A DNA stretch of 64,000 bases from Succinatimonas hippei (GTDB lineage: Bacteria > Pseudomonadota > Gammaproteobacteria > Enterobacterales > Succinivibrionaceae): positions 52,410 through 116,409 of the forward strand of contig SFGV01000001.1 in assembly GCA_004557545.1 (NCBI GenBank), read 5' to 3'. Made by a program: the position numbers and the translations under genes. Below the pieces are notes generated by a model. That model ran no database searches. It saw only the letters and a program-made list of their open reading frames with translations, and was not told the origin of the DNA. This document shows, piece after piece, positions 1-7,614 of the stretch; position 1 is the first letter of the stretch, and each line of letters starts with the position of its first letter.

Positions 1-1
1 C

Positions 2-118
2 AATGTGGTGCAGGACGCGAACGACGCCGCGCCTTCTACATCAGGTCAGGCCGGTTCAGGTTCAGTAGGGGTCTCGCGTGGGGATGACAATTCAGTTAAC
101 CTGAGTTTTGGACAATAA
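2..118 (+). CDS. C-terminal end of an upstream chemotaxis or motor gene (partial)
   Basis: An open frame runs in from the left edge and stops at TAA 116-118, giving a 38-residue Ser/Gly/Asp-rich tail ending in SVNLSFGQ. It is too short and low-complexity to identify. Synteny with Vibrio and Pseudomonas che clusters, where parC follows cheB or motD, suggests one of those two genes. That is inference from gene order only. Confidence 0.5.
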   Translation, partial: NVVQDANDAAPSTSGQAGSGSVGVSRGDDNSVNLSFGQ

Positions 119-134
119 CGCTAAGGAGCATGAA

Positions 135-1043
135 GTGCTGGTTTGGGCAGTGGCAAGTCAGAAGGGTGGCGTAGGAAAAACCACCACCGTCGCCTCCCTG
201 TCAGGTTGGCTTGAGAAGGAAGGTCTTAAAACTCTGGTTATAGACACGGATCCTCATGCCTCTCTGACAGCGTATATGGGCTTTGAGGACGATCAGCTCG
301 ACCGAAATCTCTATGATATATACAGCGATCGCGAGCTTACCAGGGATAAAGTTCTCGAATGCTGCAAGTCCACTCGTTTTAAGGGACTTGATATCATCGG
401 ATCGACCATGGCTCTTGCCACGGTTGACCGTCAGCTTTCAGGTCGCGCCGGGGTAGGCAGGATCCTCAAAAAAGCTCTGGAACTCATAGAGGGGGAGTAT
501 GATGTGGCGTTGATCGACTGCCCTCCGGTACTCGGAGCGCTAATGGTCAACGCTCTGGTAGCCTCATCGCTGGTGCTCGTACCGACCCAGACTGAATTTC
601 TGGCGTTAAAAGGGCTTGAGGGAATGGTTCGCACATTCGCGATTATGGGTAAGGCCGCCAATGGCTCCCAGATAGACTACATCATTGTTCCCACGATGTA
701 TGACAAGCGCACCCATGCCTCAAATACCTCGCTTGATTTTCTGAAGATTCATTACCGTGATCATCTCTGGTCAGGAGTGATCCCGGTGGATACACTGTTT
801 CGTGAATCAAGCTACCGCAACATCCCGGTTCCGCTTATGGATAAAAAAAGCCGCGGCGGGGAGGCCTACCGCGCCCTGCTTGATTACAGCATAGGGCATG
901 AGCTCAGGACCAATCCTTCTCTGGTAACACCCGCGGTGGCCGCCGTGCTCACCGATGACAGCGCCGGGGCTCAGAAAGACAATCATGAGAAGGAAATTAC
1001 CGATGATATGAGCAGCATGCTCTCAAACGGGGAGGAGTCCTGA
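135..1043 (+). CDS. parC: ParC, ParA-family ATPase that positions chemotaxis arrays
   Basis: A ParA/MinD-type ATPase of about 302 residues. The deviant Walker A motif KGGVGKTT lies about ten residues from the start, followed by the DTDPH switch and the IDCPP Walker B region. I prefer the GTG at 135 over the TTG at 108: it has an AAGGAG ribosome site at 123-128 and gives the usual family N-terminus (VLVWAVASQKGG). In Vibrio and Pseudomonas this ATPase sits between the che genes and a CheW-like ParP and recruits chemoreceptor arrays to the flagellated pole. It overlaps parP by one base (ATGA-type junction), so the two are translationally coupled. The role is inferred from family and context. 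Confidence 0.85.
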   Translation: MLVWAVASQKGGVGKTTTVASLSGWLEKEGLKTLVIDTDPHASLTAYMGFEDDQLDRNLYDIYSDRELTRDKVLECCKSTRFKGLDIIGSTMALATVDRQLSGRAGVGRILKKALELIEGEYDVALIDCPPVLGALMVNALVASSLVLVPTQTEFLALKGLEGMVRTFAIMGKAANGSQIDYIIVPTMYDKRTHASNTSLDFLKIHYRDHLWSGVIPVDTLFRESSYRNIPVPLMDKKSRGGEAYRALLDYSIGHELRTNPSLVTPAVAAVLTDDSAGAQKDNHEKEITDDMSSMLSNGEES

Positions 1044-2305
1044 TGTCAGGGCGTAGCCATTTTCTAGACGAAGAGCAGGCTCTGGAGCAGTACTTCAGGC
1101 AGATGCTCTCAAGCGCGCCTGACGATGACTCATCTGAGGATCAGGAGAATAAGGCGCCTGAGGATCACCTGCCATGTCCACAGGATCAGCCCAGTGTGAC
1201 AGTCTCTCAGAGCGCCGCGCCTGAGGCGGATCTTGCCGCTTCAAAGACCCCAGATCCCGCTAAGGCCGCCAGCTCTGATTATTACGGCACCGGCATTATT
1301 GACGCTCAGAGCTCAGATGAGAGCTTTGAGATGCGGCCGCAGCCTGAGACTCAAAAGGCGGTTGCGCCTGAGGTTTTGCCGCTTGAGAGCGCTCCGTCCC
1401 AGAGCCTTGAAAAGCTTCTGGAGAAGGTAGACGAGAGTACCCAGGGCAAGACAGTTACTCAGACCGCGGTTGAGGTGAAGACACAGACAGGCGCCAGGAC
1501 AGAGGAGAAAACCGCCGTCAGCGCCCCTGAGACCGTAACGGAGCTTAAGACCGATACCAAAACTCAAAGCGTGACCGAGCATGCCACAAAAACTGTTACG
1601 GTAAGCGAGGCTGAAAGCGCCGCCGATCAGGCGATGATCGCTGCCGCTCAGGCTCAGGAGGCGCAGGCCGCGCCACAAGCCTCAGTGGTGACCGCCACAG
1701 TATCGCAAAGCAAGACAGAGACCAAAACAGCAGAGCAGGTCGTGGATAAAACAGAGCAGGCCCTCTCGCCTGTCGCGCCGCCTGAGCATCCTGACGATCC
1801 GCTTGAGTGGAAGAATATCGATCTTCCGGAGGAATTTCAGGCACTGTTTTTCCTGGTCAAAGGGGTACGCTTCGCCGTTCCGCTTATAGAGCTGGGCGGG
1901 ATCTTTGAAACGCCGAAACTTACCAGGCTTTTTGGAAAGCCGGTCTGGTACAAAGGAATGGCCGATATAAGAGGCCGCAAGATCAATGTGGTTGACACCC
2001 TGCGCTGGGTCAAGCCTGACGTAACCTTTGAGAGCGATTACTCCTATCTCATTCTGCTTGGAATGAGCCTGTGGTCTATAGGCTGTGATACCCTTGAGGG
2101 CAACCGGATCGTAAGGCGCGAGAGCGTCAACTGGAGAACTCAGGCCGGAAGCAGACCCTGGCTTGCCGGCATTGTCAAAAAGGAAATGTGCGCGCTTATT
2201 CATGTCAAGGCGCTGATCGCCATGTTTGAGCGCGGAATGGGGCTGTTACCAAAGGATATGGCGGTAAATGATGCCGAAAATGGTGACGGCCGTACTGATT
2301 TGTAA
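1043..2305 (+). CDS. parP: ParP-like CheW-domain protein with long acidic N-terminal linker
   Basis: A 420-residue protein in two parts. Residues 1 to about 250 are low-complexity, rich in Glu, Thr, Ala, Gln and Pro. Residues about 265-400 form a CheW-like domain (FFLVKGVRFAVPLIELGGIF, then VWYKGMADIRGRKINVVD). This is the architecture of Vibrio ParP, which binds ParC and the chemoreceptor array through its C-terminal domain. It starts at ATG 1043 inside the parC stop, after GGAGG. The repeated KTETKT/KTVTQT segments are probably a disordered tether. An alternative name is simply CheW-domain protein; synteny favours ParP. Confidence 0.8.
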   Translation: MSGRSHFLDEEQALEQYFRQMLSSAPDDDSSEDQENKAPEDHLPCPQDQPSVTVSQSAAPEADLAASKTPDPAKAASSDYYGTGIIDAQSSDESFEMRPQPETQKAVAPEVLPLESAPSQSLEKLLEKVDESTQGKTVTQTAVEVKTQTGARTEEKTAVSAPETVTELKTDTKTQSVTEHATKTVTVSEAESAADQAMIAAAQAQEAQAAPQASVVTATVSQSKTETKTAEQVVDKTEQALSPVAPPEHPDDPLEWKNIDLPEEFQALFFLVKGVRFAVPLIELGGIFETPKLTRLFGKPVWYKGMADIRGRKINVVDTLRWVKPDVTFESDYSYLILLGMSLWSIGCDTLEGNRIVRRESVNWRTQAGSRPWLAGIVKKEMCALIHVKALIAMFERGMGLLPKDMAVNDAENGDGRTDL

Positions 2306-2395
2306 GGGATTTCGCGTTGCCATACTTTCTTAGGACGGCGCGCGTTGCTAGAATGGATCAAAGGTTCGGAAGAACCGGTATAAGAGGATAATCAA

Positions 2396-2926
2396 ATGGC
2401 AAATGAAGCTCAGGCTGCCGCCAAGAACGGCAAAAACCAGGAAGTTGTCGACGTCGGAGTGGATAAGCAGGGGGAGCTCAAGCGCTGGGTAACCTTCAAA
2501 CTTGGCCAGGAGATCTACGGCGTTAATGTCATGCAGGTGCGTGAGGTGCTCCGCTACACCGATATCGCCCCGGTTCCGGGAGCTCCTTCATATGTGCTCG
2601 GGATCATCAACCTGCGCGGTAATGTCGTAACCGTGATTGACACCAGACAGCGCTTTGGCCTGCCTTCTGCTGATGTGACTGACAACACCAGGATCATGAT
2701 CATTGAGTCTGACAACCACGTTGTGGGCATTCTGGTAGATTCAGTGGCCGAGGTTGTCGATCTCAACACCAATGATATTGACGATACCCCGAATGTAGGC
2801 ACAGAGGAGAGCGCCAAGTTCATAAGCGGTGTTTGCAACCGTGATAACGATCTGCTCATTCTCATTGACCTGACCAAGCTTTTGTCAGATCAGGAATGGG
2901 AAGACGTTTCCAACCTGAACAAGTAA
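2396..2926 (+). CDS. cheW: Chemotaxis adaptor CheW
   Basis: A single CheW domain of 176 residues that couples chemoreceptors to the CheA kinase. The conserved stretch from VTFKLGQEIYGVNVMQVREV through VLGIINLRGNVVTVIDTR is clear, and the length is usual for CheW with a short charged N-terminal extension. It lies 90 bp after parP and 38 bp before the DUF2802 gene, the same order as in Vibrio cholerae and Pseudomonas. A cytoplasmic array component. Confidence 0.93.
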   Translation: MANEAQAAAKNGKNQEVVDVGVDKQGELKRWVTFKLGQEIYGVNVMQVREVLRYTDIAPVPGAPSYVLGIINLRGNVVTVIDTRQRFGLPSADVTDNTRIMIIESDNHVVGILVDSVAEVVDLNTNDIDDTPNVGTEESAKFISGVCNRDNDLLILIDLTKLLSDQEWEDVSNLNK

Positions 2927-2964
2927 CAGTACGCCTGATCATGCGTTGAGCGCGGGGAAACAGG

Positions 2965-3621
2965 GTGCAATCATATCTTGATGTGTCAATGCTGCTGGTG
3001 ATCGTGATCGCCGTGGTACTGCTCACCCTGCTTCTGGTGTCGTTTCTGCTCACCTCAAGACGCGAAGGTGATCTTGAAAAACGCCTCTCGGCGATGTCAG
3101 GCTCACTAAAACAGCTCTCTGACGCCCTTAATGAAATCAAAGCCTCGGTGGATCCGCTTACACAGCGCATAAAGATCTCAGAGCAGTCCTCGACTTATCT
3201 GTCCGATCACGCGCAAAAGCTGGATGACAGTCTTGAAGAGCTCGCCGGAAAATTCTCCGCGGTTGAAGGTGAGCTTGCGGATCTTAAGTCGAAATTCTCG
3301 CGTAAGTTTGAGGATCTTGAGAGAACCAGACCTGAGGGAGCGCCTATCGCCGAGGCCAGGCAGATGCTGCGTGACGGAGCACAGATCTCTGAGATCTCAA
3401 AGCGCACCTCGCTTCCTCCATCTGAAATAGAGATGATCGCTAAGGTATCCGGGATCAGAGCCCACAGCAACGCACAGAGCGAGCCCAAGCCCAAAGAGCC
3501 TGCCTCTGCTGCTGACGGGTATGGTCAGACTATCGAGGCGCCAGCGCCGCAAAAGCATATCGCCTCGCTCAGAGCGCGCAACGCCTACGGTATGGGACAA
3601 GGTCTCAGACGATCACACTGA
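2965..3621 (+). CDS. DUF2802 membrane-anchored coiled-coil protein of che operons
   Basis: A 218-residue protein starting at GTG 2965. Residues about 8-30 form one hydrophobic membrane segment (MLLVIVIAVVLLTLLLVSFLL), residues 35-110 are charged and helical, probably coiled coil, and residues about 120-160 carry the DUF2802 signature with helix-turn-helix-like spacing (ARQMLRDGAQISEIS followed by LPPSEIEMIAKVSG). DUF2802 genes follow cheW in many polar-flagellated gammaproteobacteria; their molecular function is not established. This is the last gene of the operon, followed by a strong terminator. Confidence 0.75.
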   Translation: MQSYLDVSMLLVIVIAVVLLTLLLVSFLLTSRREGDLEKRLSAMSGSLKQLSDALNEIKASVDPLTQRIKISEQSSTYLSDHAQKLDDSLEELAGKFSAVEGELADLKSKFSRKFEDLERTRPEGAPIAEARQMLRDGAQISEISKRTSLPPSEIEMIAKVSGIRAHSNAQSEPKPKEPASAADGYGQTIEAPAPQKHIASLRARNAYGMGQGLRRSH

Positions 3622-3628
3622 TAAGGTT

Positions 3629-3652
3629 AAAAGGCCCCATCCGGGGCCTTTT
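3629..3652 (+). terminator. Rho-independent terminator of the che operon
   Basis: A perfect 10-bp stem AAAAGGCCCC/GGGGCCTTTT with an ATCC loop begins 8 bases after the DUF2802 stop. Flanking A and T runs make it plausible in both directions. Confidence 0.85.
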
Positions 3653-3674
3653 AAATGTAAGGAAGTGAATTCAA

Positions 3675-4217
3675 ATGCCGGATAACAGCAACTCTTTAGC
3701 GGAGCTTCAAAAAAACAATCTGATCCTGTCAGAAAAGCTAAAAGAAATCTGTGTGGAAAAGGGATTAAGGGTCGCGACCGCCGAATCACTTACCGGTGGT
3801 CTGATCTCAGCTGCGATCGTCGCCGTGCCGGGATCATCAGATTATTTTGACCGGGGCTTTAGTGTTTATAACAATCAGGCGAAGGAAGATGTTCTGGGAG
3901 TAAGCGTCAAAACCATTTCCGCGTTTACCGAGGTGAGCGGACAGTGTGTGCAGGAGATGGCCTCAGGCGCGCTTGCACGTTCACGCGCCGATCTCGCGGT
4001 AGCGGTGTCAGGTGTCGCGGGTCCCGGTCCTTCAGGCGGCAATCCAGCAGGAACCGTGTGGATCGGGGTTTGCAGGCGCTCACAAAGCGCCATAAGCCGC
4101 AGGTTTTTATTTGAAGGTGACAGGACCATGGTAAGAGAATACACGGTCTTTCAATCGCTCAGCGCGCTTTTGGCTATGGCTGAAGATCTTCCATTGAAGA
4201 ACTTCTCGCGCCTCTGA
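3675..4217 (+). CDS. pncC: Nicotinamide-nucleotide amidohydrolase PncC (CinA C-terminal family)
   Basis: A stand-alone CinA C-terminal domain of 180 residues. It shows TAESLTGG near residues 38-45, the PGSSDYF turn, NNQAKEDVLGV and the glycine-rich VSGVAGPGPSGGNPAGTVW. The family deamidates nicotinamide mononucleotide to nicotinate mononucleotide in pyridine-nucleotide salvage. The ATG at 3675 follows AAGGAAGTG. Its last 44 bases overlap the convergently transcribed anmK gene. Confidence 0.88.
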   Translation: MPDNSNSLAELQKNNLILSEKLKEICVEKGLRVATAESLTGGLISAAIVAVPGSSDYFDRGFSVYNNQAKEDVLGVSVKTISAFTEVSGQCVQEMASGALARSRADLAVAVSGVAGPGPSGGNPAGTVWIGVCRRSQSAISRRFLFEGDRTMVREYTVFQSLSALLAMAEDLPLKNFSRL

Positions 4218-5364
4218 GAGTCTCAAACCATCCTCCCGGGGCAGGGGAGAGCGAGCCCGCGATAGTGTCGCTGGGGGCTTTGCTTGCGCCACCAAGCGGC
4301 AGACGCCTGCCCTCAACAAAGAGCTTTGCCATCCAGGCAAAGCACAGAGGCTCCAGAAGCTGGGGGTCAACCCCAAATTCCGAGCAGTCCCTTACCTCAA
4401 CTCCCATGTCAGCGCAGTTCTCGCAAAGCCCCTGCCTGATGAGGGGATTTGAGGCGCCGCCTCCGCAGGTTATGAGCGTGCCGCCGGCGAGAGTCTGACG
4501 GCGCATGCTGTTCTCAAGCGCGTCGCATATACTGACTACGGTAAACTCGCATAATGTGGCCATCAGATCAGGTATGAGCTCTGGTTTTGCGGAAACCTCT
4601 CTGAATATTTCCTCCACATAAGTCCGGTTGAAGAGCTCTCTGCCGGTGGATTTGGGCGGATCCTTTTTAAAATAAGGATTGTCTAAAAGTCTCCCAAGCC
4701 AGATGGTGTTAACGCGTCCTTTGAGCGCGGTTTTGGCGTCCTTGTCATAAGGGGTGTTTAAAAAGGTTCTTGAGGCGAGATCCAAAAGGGTATTTGAAGG
4801 ACCGGTGTCATATCCTTCAAGCACAATTCCTCCAGCGCCCATCACTGTAAGATTGGCAATGCCGCCTAAATTCAGTACATAGCGCGGCTCGCTTGATGAT
4901 CCCATAAGGTAGGAGTGAAAGGCTGGGGTAAGCGGGGCCCCTTCGCCTCCATTGGCGAGATCAGCCTCCCGAAAATGCGCAATCACATCGATGCCGGATT
5001 TTACCGCAAGATATGAAGGCGAGCTGAGCTGAACCGTATACCCAAGCTCCGGGCGGTGGCGCACGGTCTGTCCGTGAGCGCCGATGGCGGTCACCTCATG
5101 AGGCTTAATTCCGGTTTTCTCAAGCAGGTCTTGCACAACCTCAAGCTCGGCCTTTGAAATATCCAGCGCGCTTTTATAGACAAGATCAGGATCGCAGGGA
5201 TCAGGTGATGAAAGGCGGTTTAGGATCTCACGCTCCTTATCAGTCCATTTCCGGCTTGATGAGGCGAGCAGTTTAGGTCTCGCGTCGTCAAATGACGCAA
5301 GAATCCCGTCCATCGCGTCAATACTGGTTCCTGACATAAGCCCGATGTAAAGCGATTTTGACAT
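4174..5364 (-). CDS. anmK: Anhydro-N-acetylmuramic acid kinase
   Basis: A 396-residue sugar kinase of peptidoglycan recycling that phosphorylates and opens 1,6-anhydro-MurNAc to MurNAc-6-phosphate. The N-terminal GLMSGTSIDAMDGIL, central GYDTGPSNTLLDLASR and C-terminal TCGGGASNPLI blocks are characteristic. The family normally ends near the GASKAPSDTIAGSLSPAPG block. Here about 20 extra residues follow, and these are what overlap the 3' end of pncC. The start is ATG at 5364. Confidence 0.92.
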   Translation of the reverse strand: MSKSLYIGLMSGTSIDAMDGILASFDDARPKLLASSSRKWTDKEREILNRLSSPDPCDPDLVYKSALDISKAELEVVQDLLEKTGIKPHEVTAIGAHGQTVRHRPELGYTVQLSSPSYLAVKSGIDVIAHFREADLANGGEGAPLTPAFHSYLMGSSSEPRYVLNLGGIANLTVMGAGGIVLEGYDTGPSNTLLDLASRTFLNTPYDKDAKTALKGRVNTIWLGRLLDNPYFKKDPPKSTGRELFNRTYVEEIFREVSAKPELIPDLMATLCEFTVVSICDALENSMRRQTLAGGTLITCGGGASNPLIRQGLCENCADMGVEVRDCSEFGVDPQLLEPLCFAWMAKLFVEGRRLPLGGASKAPSDTIAGSLSPAPGGWFETLRGARSSSMEDLQP

Positions 5365-6020
5365 AAAAAACTTCTATTCCGCTTGCCGCTCAATATCAAA
5401 TTTAACGTAATACGTCAGAAGTACTCAACCTCTTAGGAGGATAAAGACGGGTCTGGCGAATTTACGTTAGCATTTGAAGACAGACAATTGTAGCGTACCG
5501 TGGCATAAATAAACCTCCGAGAGGAAGCCTTTCGTATATCCGCCTAAGAGACTCGGCAGAGTACCTTGGGTCGCACGGAAATCTCAACATGCGTAGATCC
5601 ACGCGCAACCCGTGGAGCCTTATGGCTGGGTAAAATAACTGAATAAGGTATAAACAATCACGTGACTCAATTGCTTAAATAAATTCTCTAAATCCGCATT
5701 AGTGAACCTTCACCCGACTAAAGTCGACATCTAAAGAGTTGGAGACTTCTGACGGGATCAGGTCAAAACTAAGACTTAAGTCATTCCTCTGATTAGAACT
5801 CCTTGGAGTAAACGGCTACCTCCATATATACCCAACAAAAAATATCCTCCGCGTAGCTCCTCCAGAGCGCAACATCTTCCGCTTTGAGGATTTGTTAGCG
5901 TTACTCCATACGCGACTTCTTACTTTTTTATCGCGTCAAAAAATCAGATCCGCAGCGCTATGACTCTCATTCTGACTGAAAAAAATAACGATTTGTGAGA
6001 CAAAGAAAAACAAGTTAGCG
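5365..6020. other. Gene-free intergenic region with several small hairpins
   Basis: About 650 bp without a credible ORF in any frame and more AT-rich than its neighbours. It holds the anmK leader, the candidate structured RNA listed separately, and scattered copies of a GTTAGCGTT or GTTAGC half-site (near 5465, 5895 and 6013) that resemble half of the operator beside the haem promoter. The rest shows nothing I can name. Confidence 0.5.
5430..5640 (-). ncRNA. Candidate structured RNA or IS200/IS605-like right end
   Basis: Read on the minus strand, this stretch contains a hairpin with stem TCCACG/CGTGGA (about 5598-5616), a CCTC-TCG-GAGG hairpin (about 5512-5525) and a CCTC-CTAA-GAGG hairpin (about 5431-5442). 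The block 5505-5585 aligns without gaps to 47306-47380 on the plus strand at roughly 70% identity by hand count, including the shared CCGTGCGACCCA. The 47-kb copy lies next to a stem-loop of the kind seen near the 3' ends of tnpB elements. It may therefore be an orphan IS605-type end or omega-RNA scaffold. No tnpB gene is present. Confidence 0.35.
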
Positions 6021-6069
6021 TTGACTTACCAAAAACTGTCGTGTATAGTCCAGTTAGCTTATGCTAACT
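6021..6069 (+). promoter_or_regulatory. Sigma-70 promoter and palindromic operator of the haem operon
   Basis: The -35 TTGACT (6021-6026) and -10 TATAGT (6044-6049) are separated by exactly 17 bp. Overlapping the expected start point is a perfect 7-bp inverted repeat, AGTTAGC-TTAT-GCTAACT (6052-6069). A repressor bound here would block initiation, which fits iron- or haem-responsive control. The motif is not the enterobacterial Fur box, so the regulator is unknown. Confidence 0.75.
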
Positions 6070-6123
6070 AATACGCGACATGCTATGGCGCGAAGTTATA
6101 AGACACCACAAGAGTAGTCAGAG

Positions 6124-7565
6124 ATGAAAAAAGAACTTGAAGTTGCGCATCAGCGCCCTGAGACGCGCTCAAAACGGCCGGACAGCGCAACGATTATGAA
6201 GGGTGGTCTCGCTATGCCCCCAGGTCATCATATGGGAGCAACCAGAGGCGATGGAGCTGAATTCTGGAAAGCCAGGGTCAGTGACAACCCGATTACAGAC
6301 GCCTTTGACGAGGGAATTGTTACTCACCCCGGTATGGGAAGCGTTCCAGTTCCTTTAGATCAGGCGGGAGCCCTGCTTGACGAATTGAGCAGGAAGGAGC
6401 GTTCAGGGCGCGCCGTAGCGTACTTCAACATTCCTTACTGTGAAACCAGATGCCTTTACTGCATGTTTTATATCAATCCATATCGCGACGCTGAAGAAAG
6501 TCACCGGTTTTCCGAGGCGCTGATACGTGAGATGCAGCTATGGGATGGCAGGGCGGTTCAGTCGGGACGCCCATTCGAGGCGCTGTATTTCGGCGGGGGC
6601 ACTCCTACCGCGCTTAGCGCGGAGGATATTGAGCGTGTTTTAAATGCTGCCCGCAAGTATCTGCCTCTTGCCAATGACTGTGAGATCACCTTCGAGGGAA
6701 GACTTTCGAACTTCGGGCCAGACCGTATTGAAGCGTGTCTGAAGGGAGGAGTAAACCGCTTTTCAATGGGAGTGCAGTCATTTGACACCAGGATCCGCCA
6801 GGCGGTAGGCAGGCGCTCGACCCACGAGGAGCTTGTTTCAAGCCTTGAGCGCCTCATCAGTTATCACCAGGCCGCGGTAGTTATAGATCTAATCTATGGC
6901 TTCCTTTCCAGACGTTTGAGACCTGGAAAGAGGATCTGCAAATCGCTTATGAGATCGGGGTCGACGGGGTCGACTGCTACCAGCTCCGGGTATTTCCTGG
7001 GGCGCCTCTGTTCAATTACATCGCCAGTGGCAAGCTTCCGCCCGGGCCGGACCACCGTCTGCGGGCAAGGATGTTCTCTCACGCTGTTGAATCGCTTCGG
7101 GAACCAGCCTGGCGGCGGCTTTCCATAAGCCATTGGGCCAGAAATACGCGCGAACGGAATTTTTACAACTACTTCGTAAAAGGTCGAACTGATTGCGTTC
7201 CGTTTGGCCCTGGTGGCGGCGGTTCGCTCTTTGGCCACACCATTATGAACAGCCGCAAGGTAACAGAGTGGATGAACGCGGTCAATGATGGACGCAAGTG
7301 CATAGGCATGCTGACGCGTCCGCGCCGCAACTACGAGGCCGGACTGGCGGTTTCAGAGCAACTGGAGCTCAATTACCTCAACCCAGGGCTCCTTGATAAG
7401 GAGGTGCCTGGAGTCCATTTCAAGGAACGCTTTGCCCCAATTCTAAAAAATTGGGAAGACGCTGGATTGCTATCACCAAGCGGAGACTATCTGTTGCTTA
7501 CAACAGCAGGGCAGTTTTGGCAGGGACGGCTGACGCAAAGCCTCATGGATGCGCTTTCCCATTGA
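6124..7565 (+). pseudogene. hutW: HutW/ChuW-type radical SAM haem-utilisation protein, frameshifted
   Basis: A radical SAM enzyme related to HemW, with the cluster motif CETRCLYC and SAM-binding GGGTPTALS. Members named HutW or ChuW open the haem ring without oxygen, forming anaerobilin and releasing iron. The first frame is correct to about 6900, encoding YGF. The family sequence then continues in another frame (PFQTFETWKEDLQIAYEIGV and onward) to the stop at 7565. One base is apparently missing near 6898-6903. Restored length is about 480 residues, and the second half (HWARNTRERNFYNYFVKG) is otherwise intact. It is first in the haem operon. This could be a real inactivation, a phase-variable state or a sequencing error. 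Confidence 0.82.
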
Positions 7566-7614
7566 TTTTTTTAACAGCAAGACAAGGAGCGGGGGGATCC
7601 CGTATTTTAAAAAA

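Noticed and set aside
1480..1760. Repeats in the parP linker as a mobile or tandem repeat
   Set aside because: The KTxT-type repeats are degenerate and in frame, consistent with a disordered linker.
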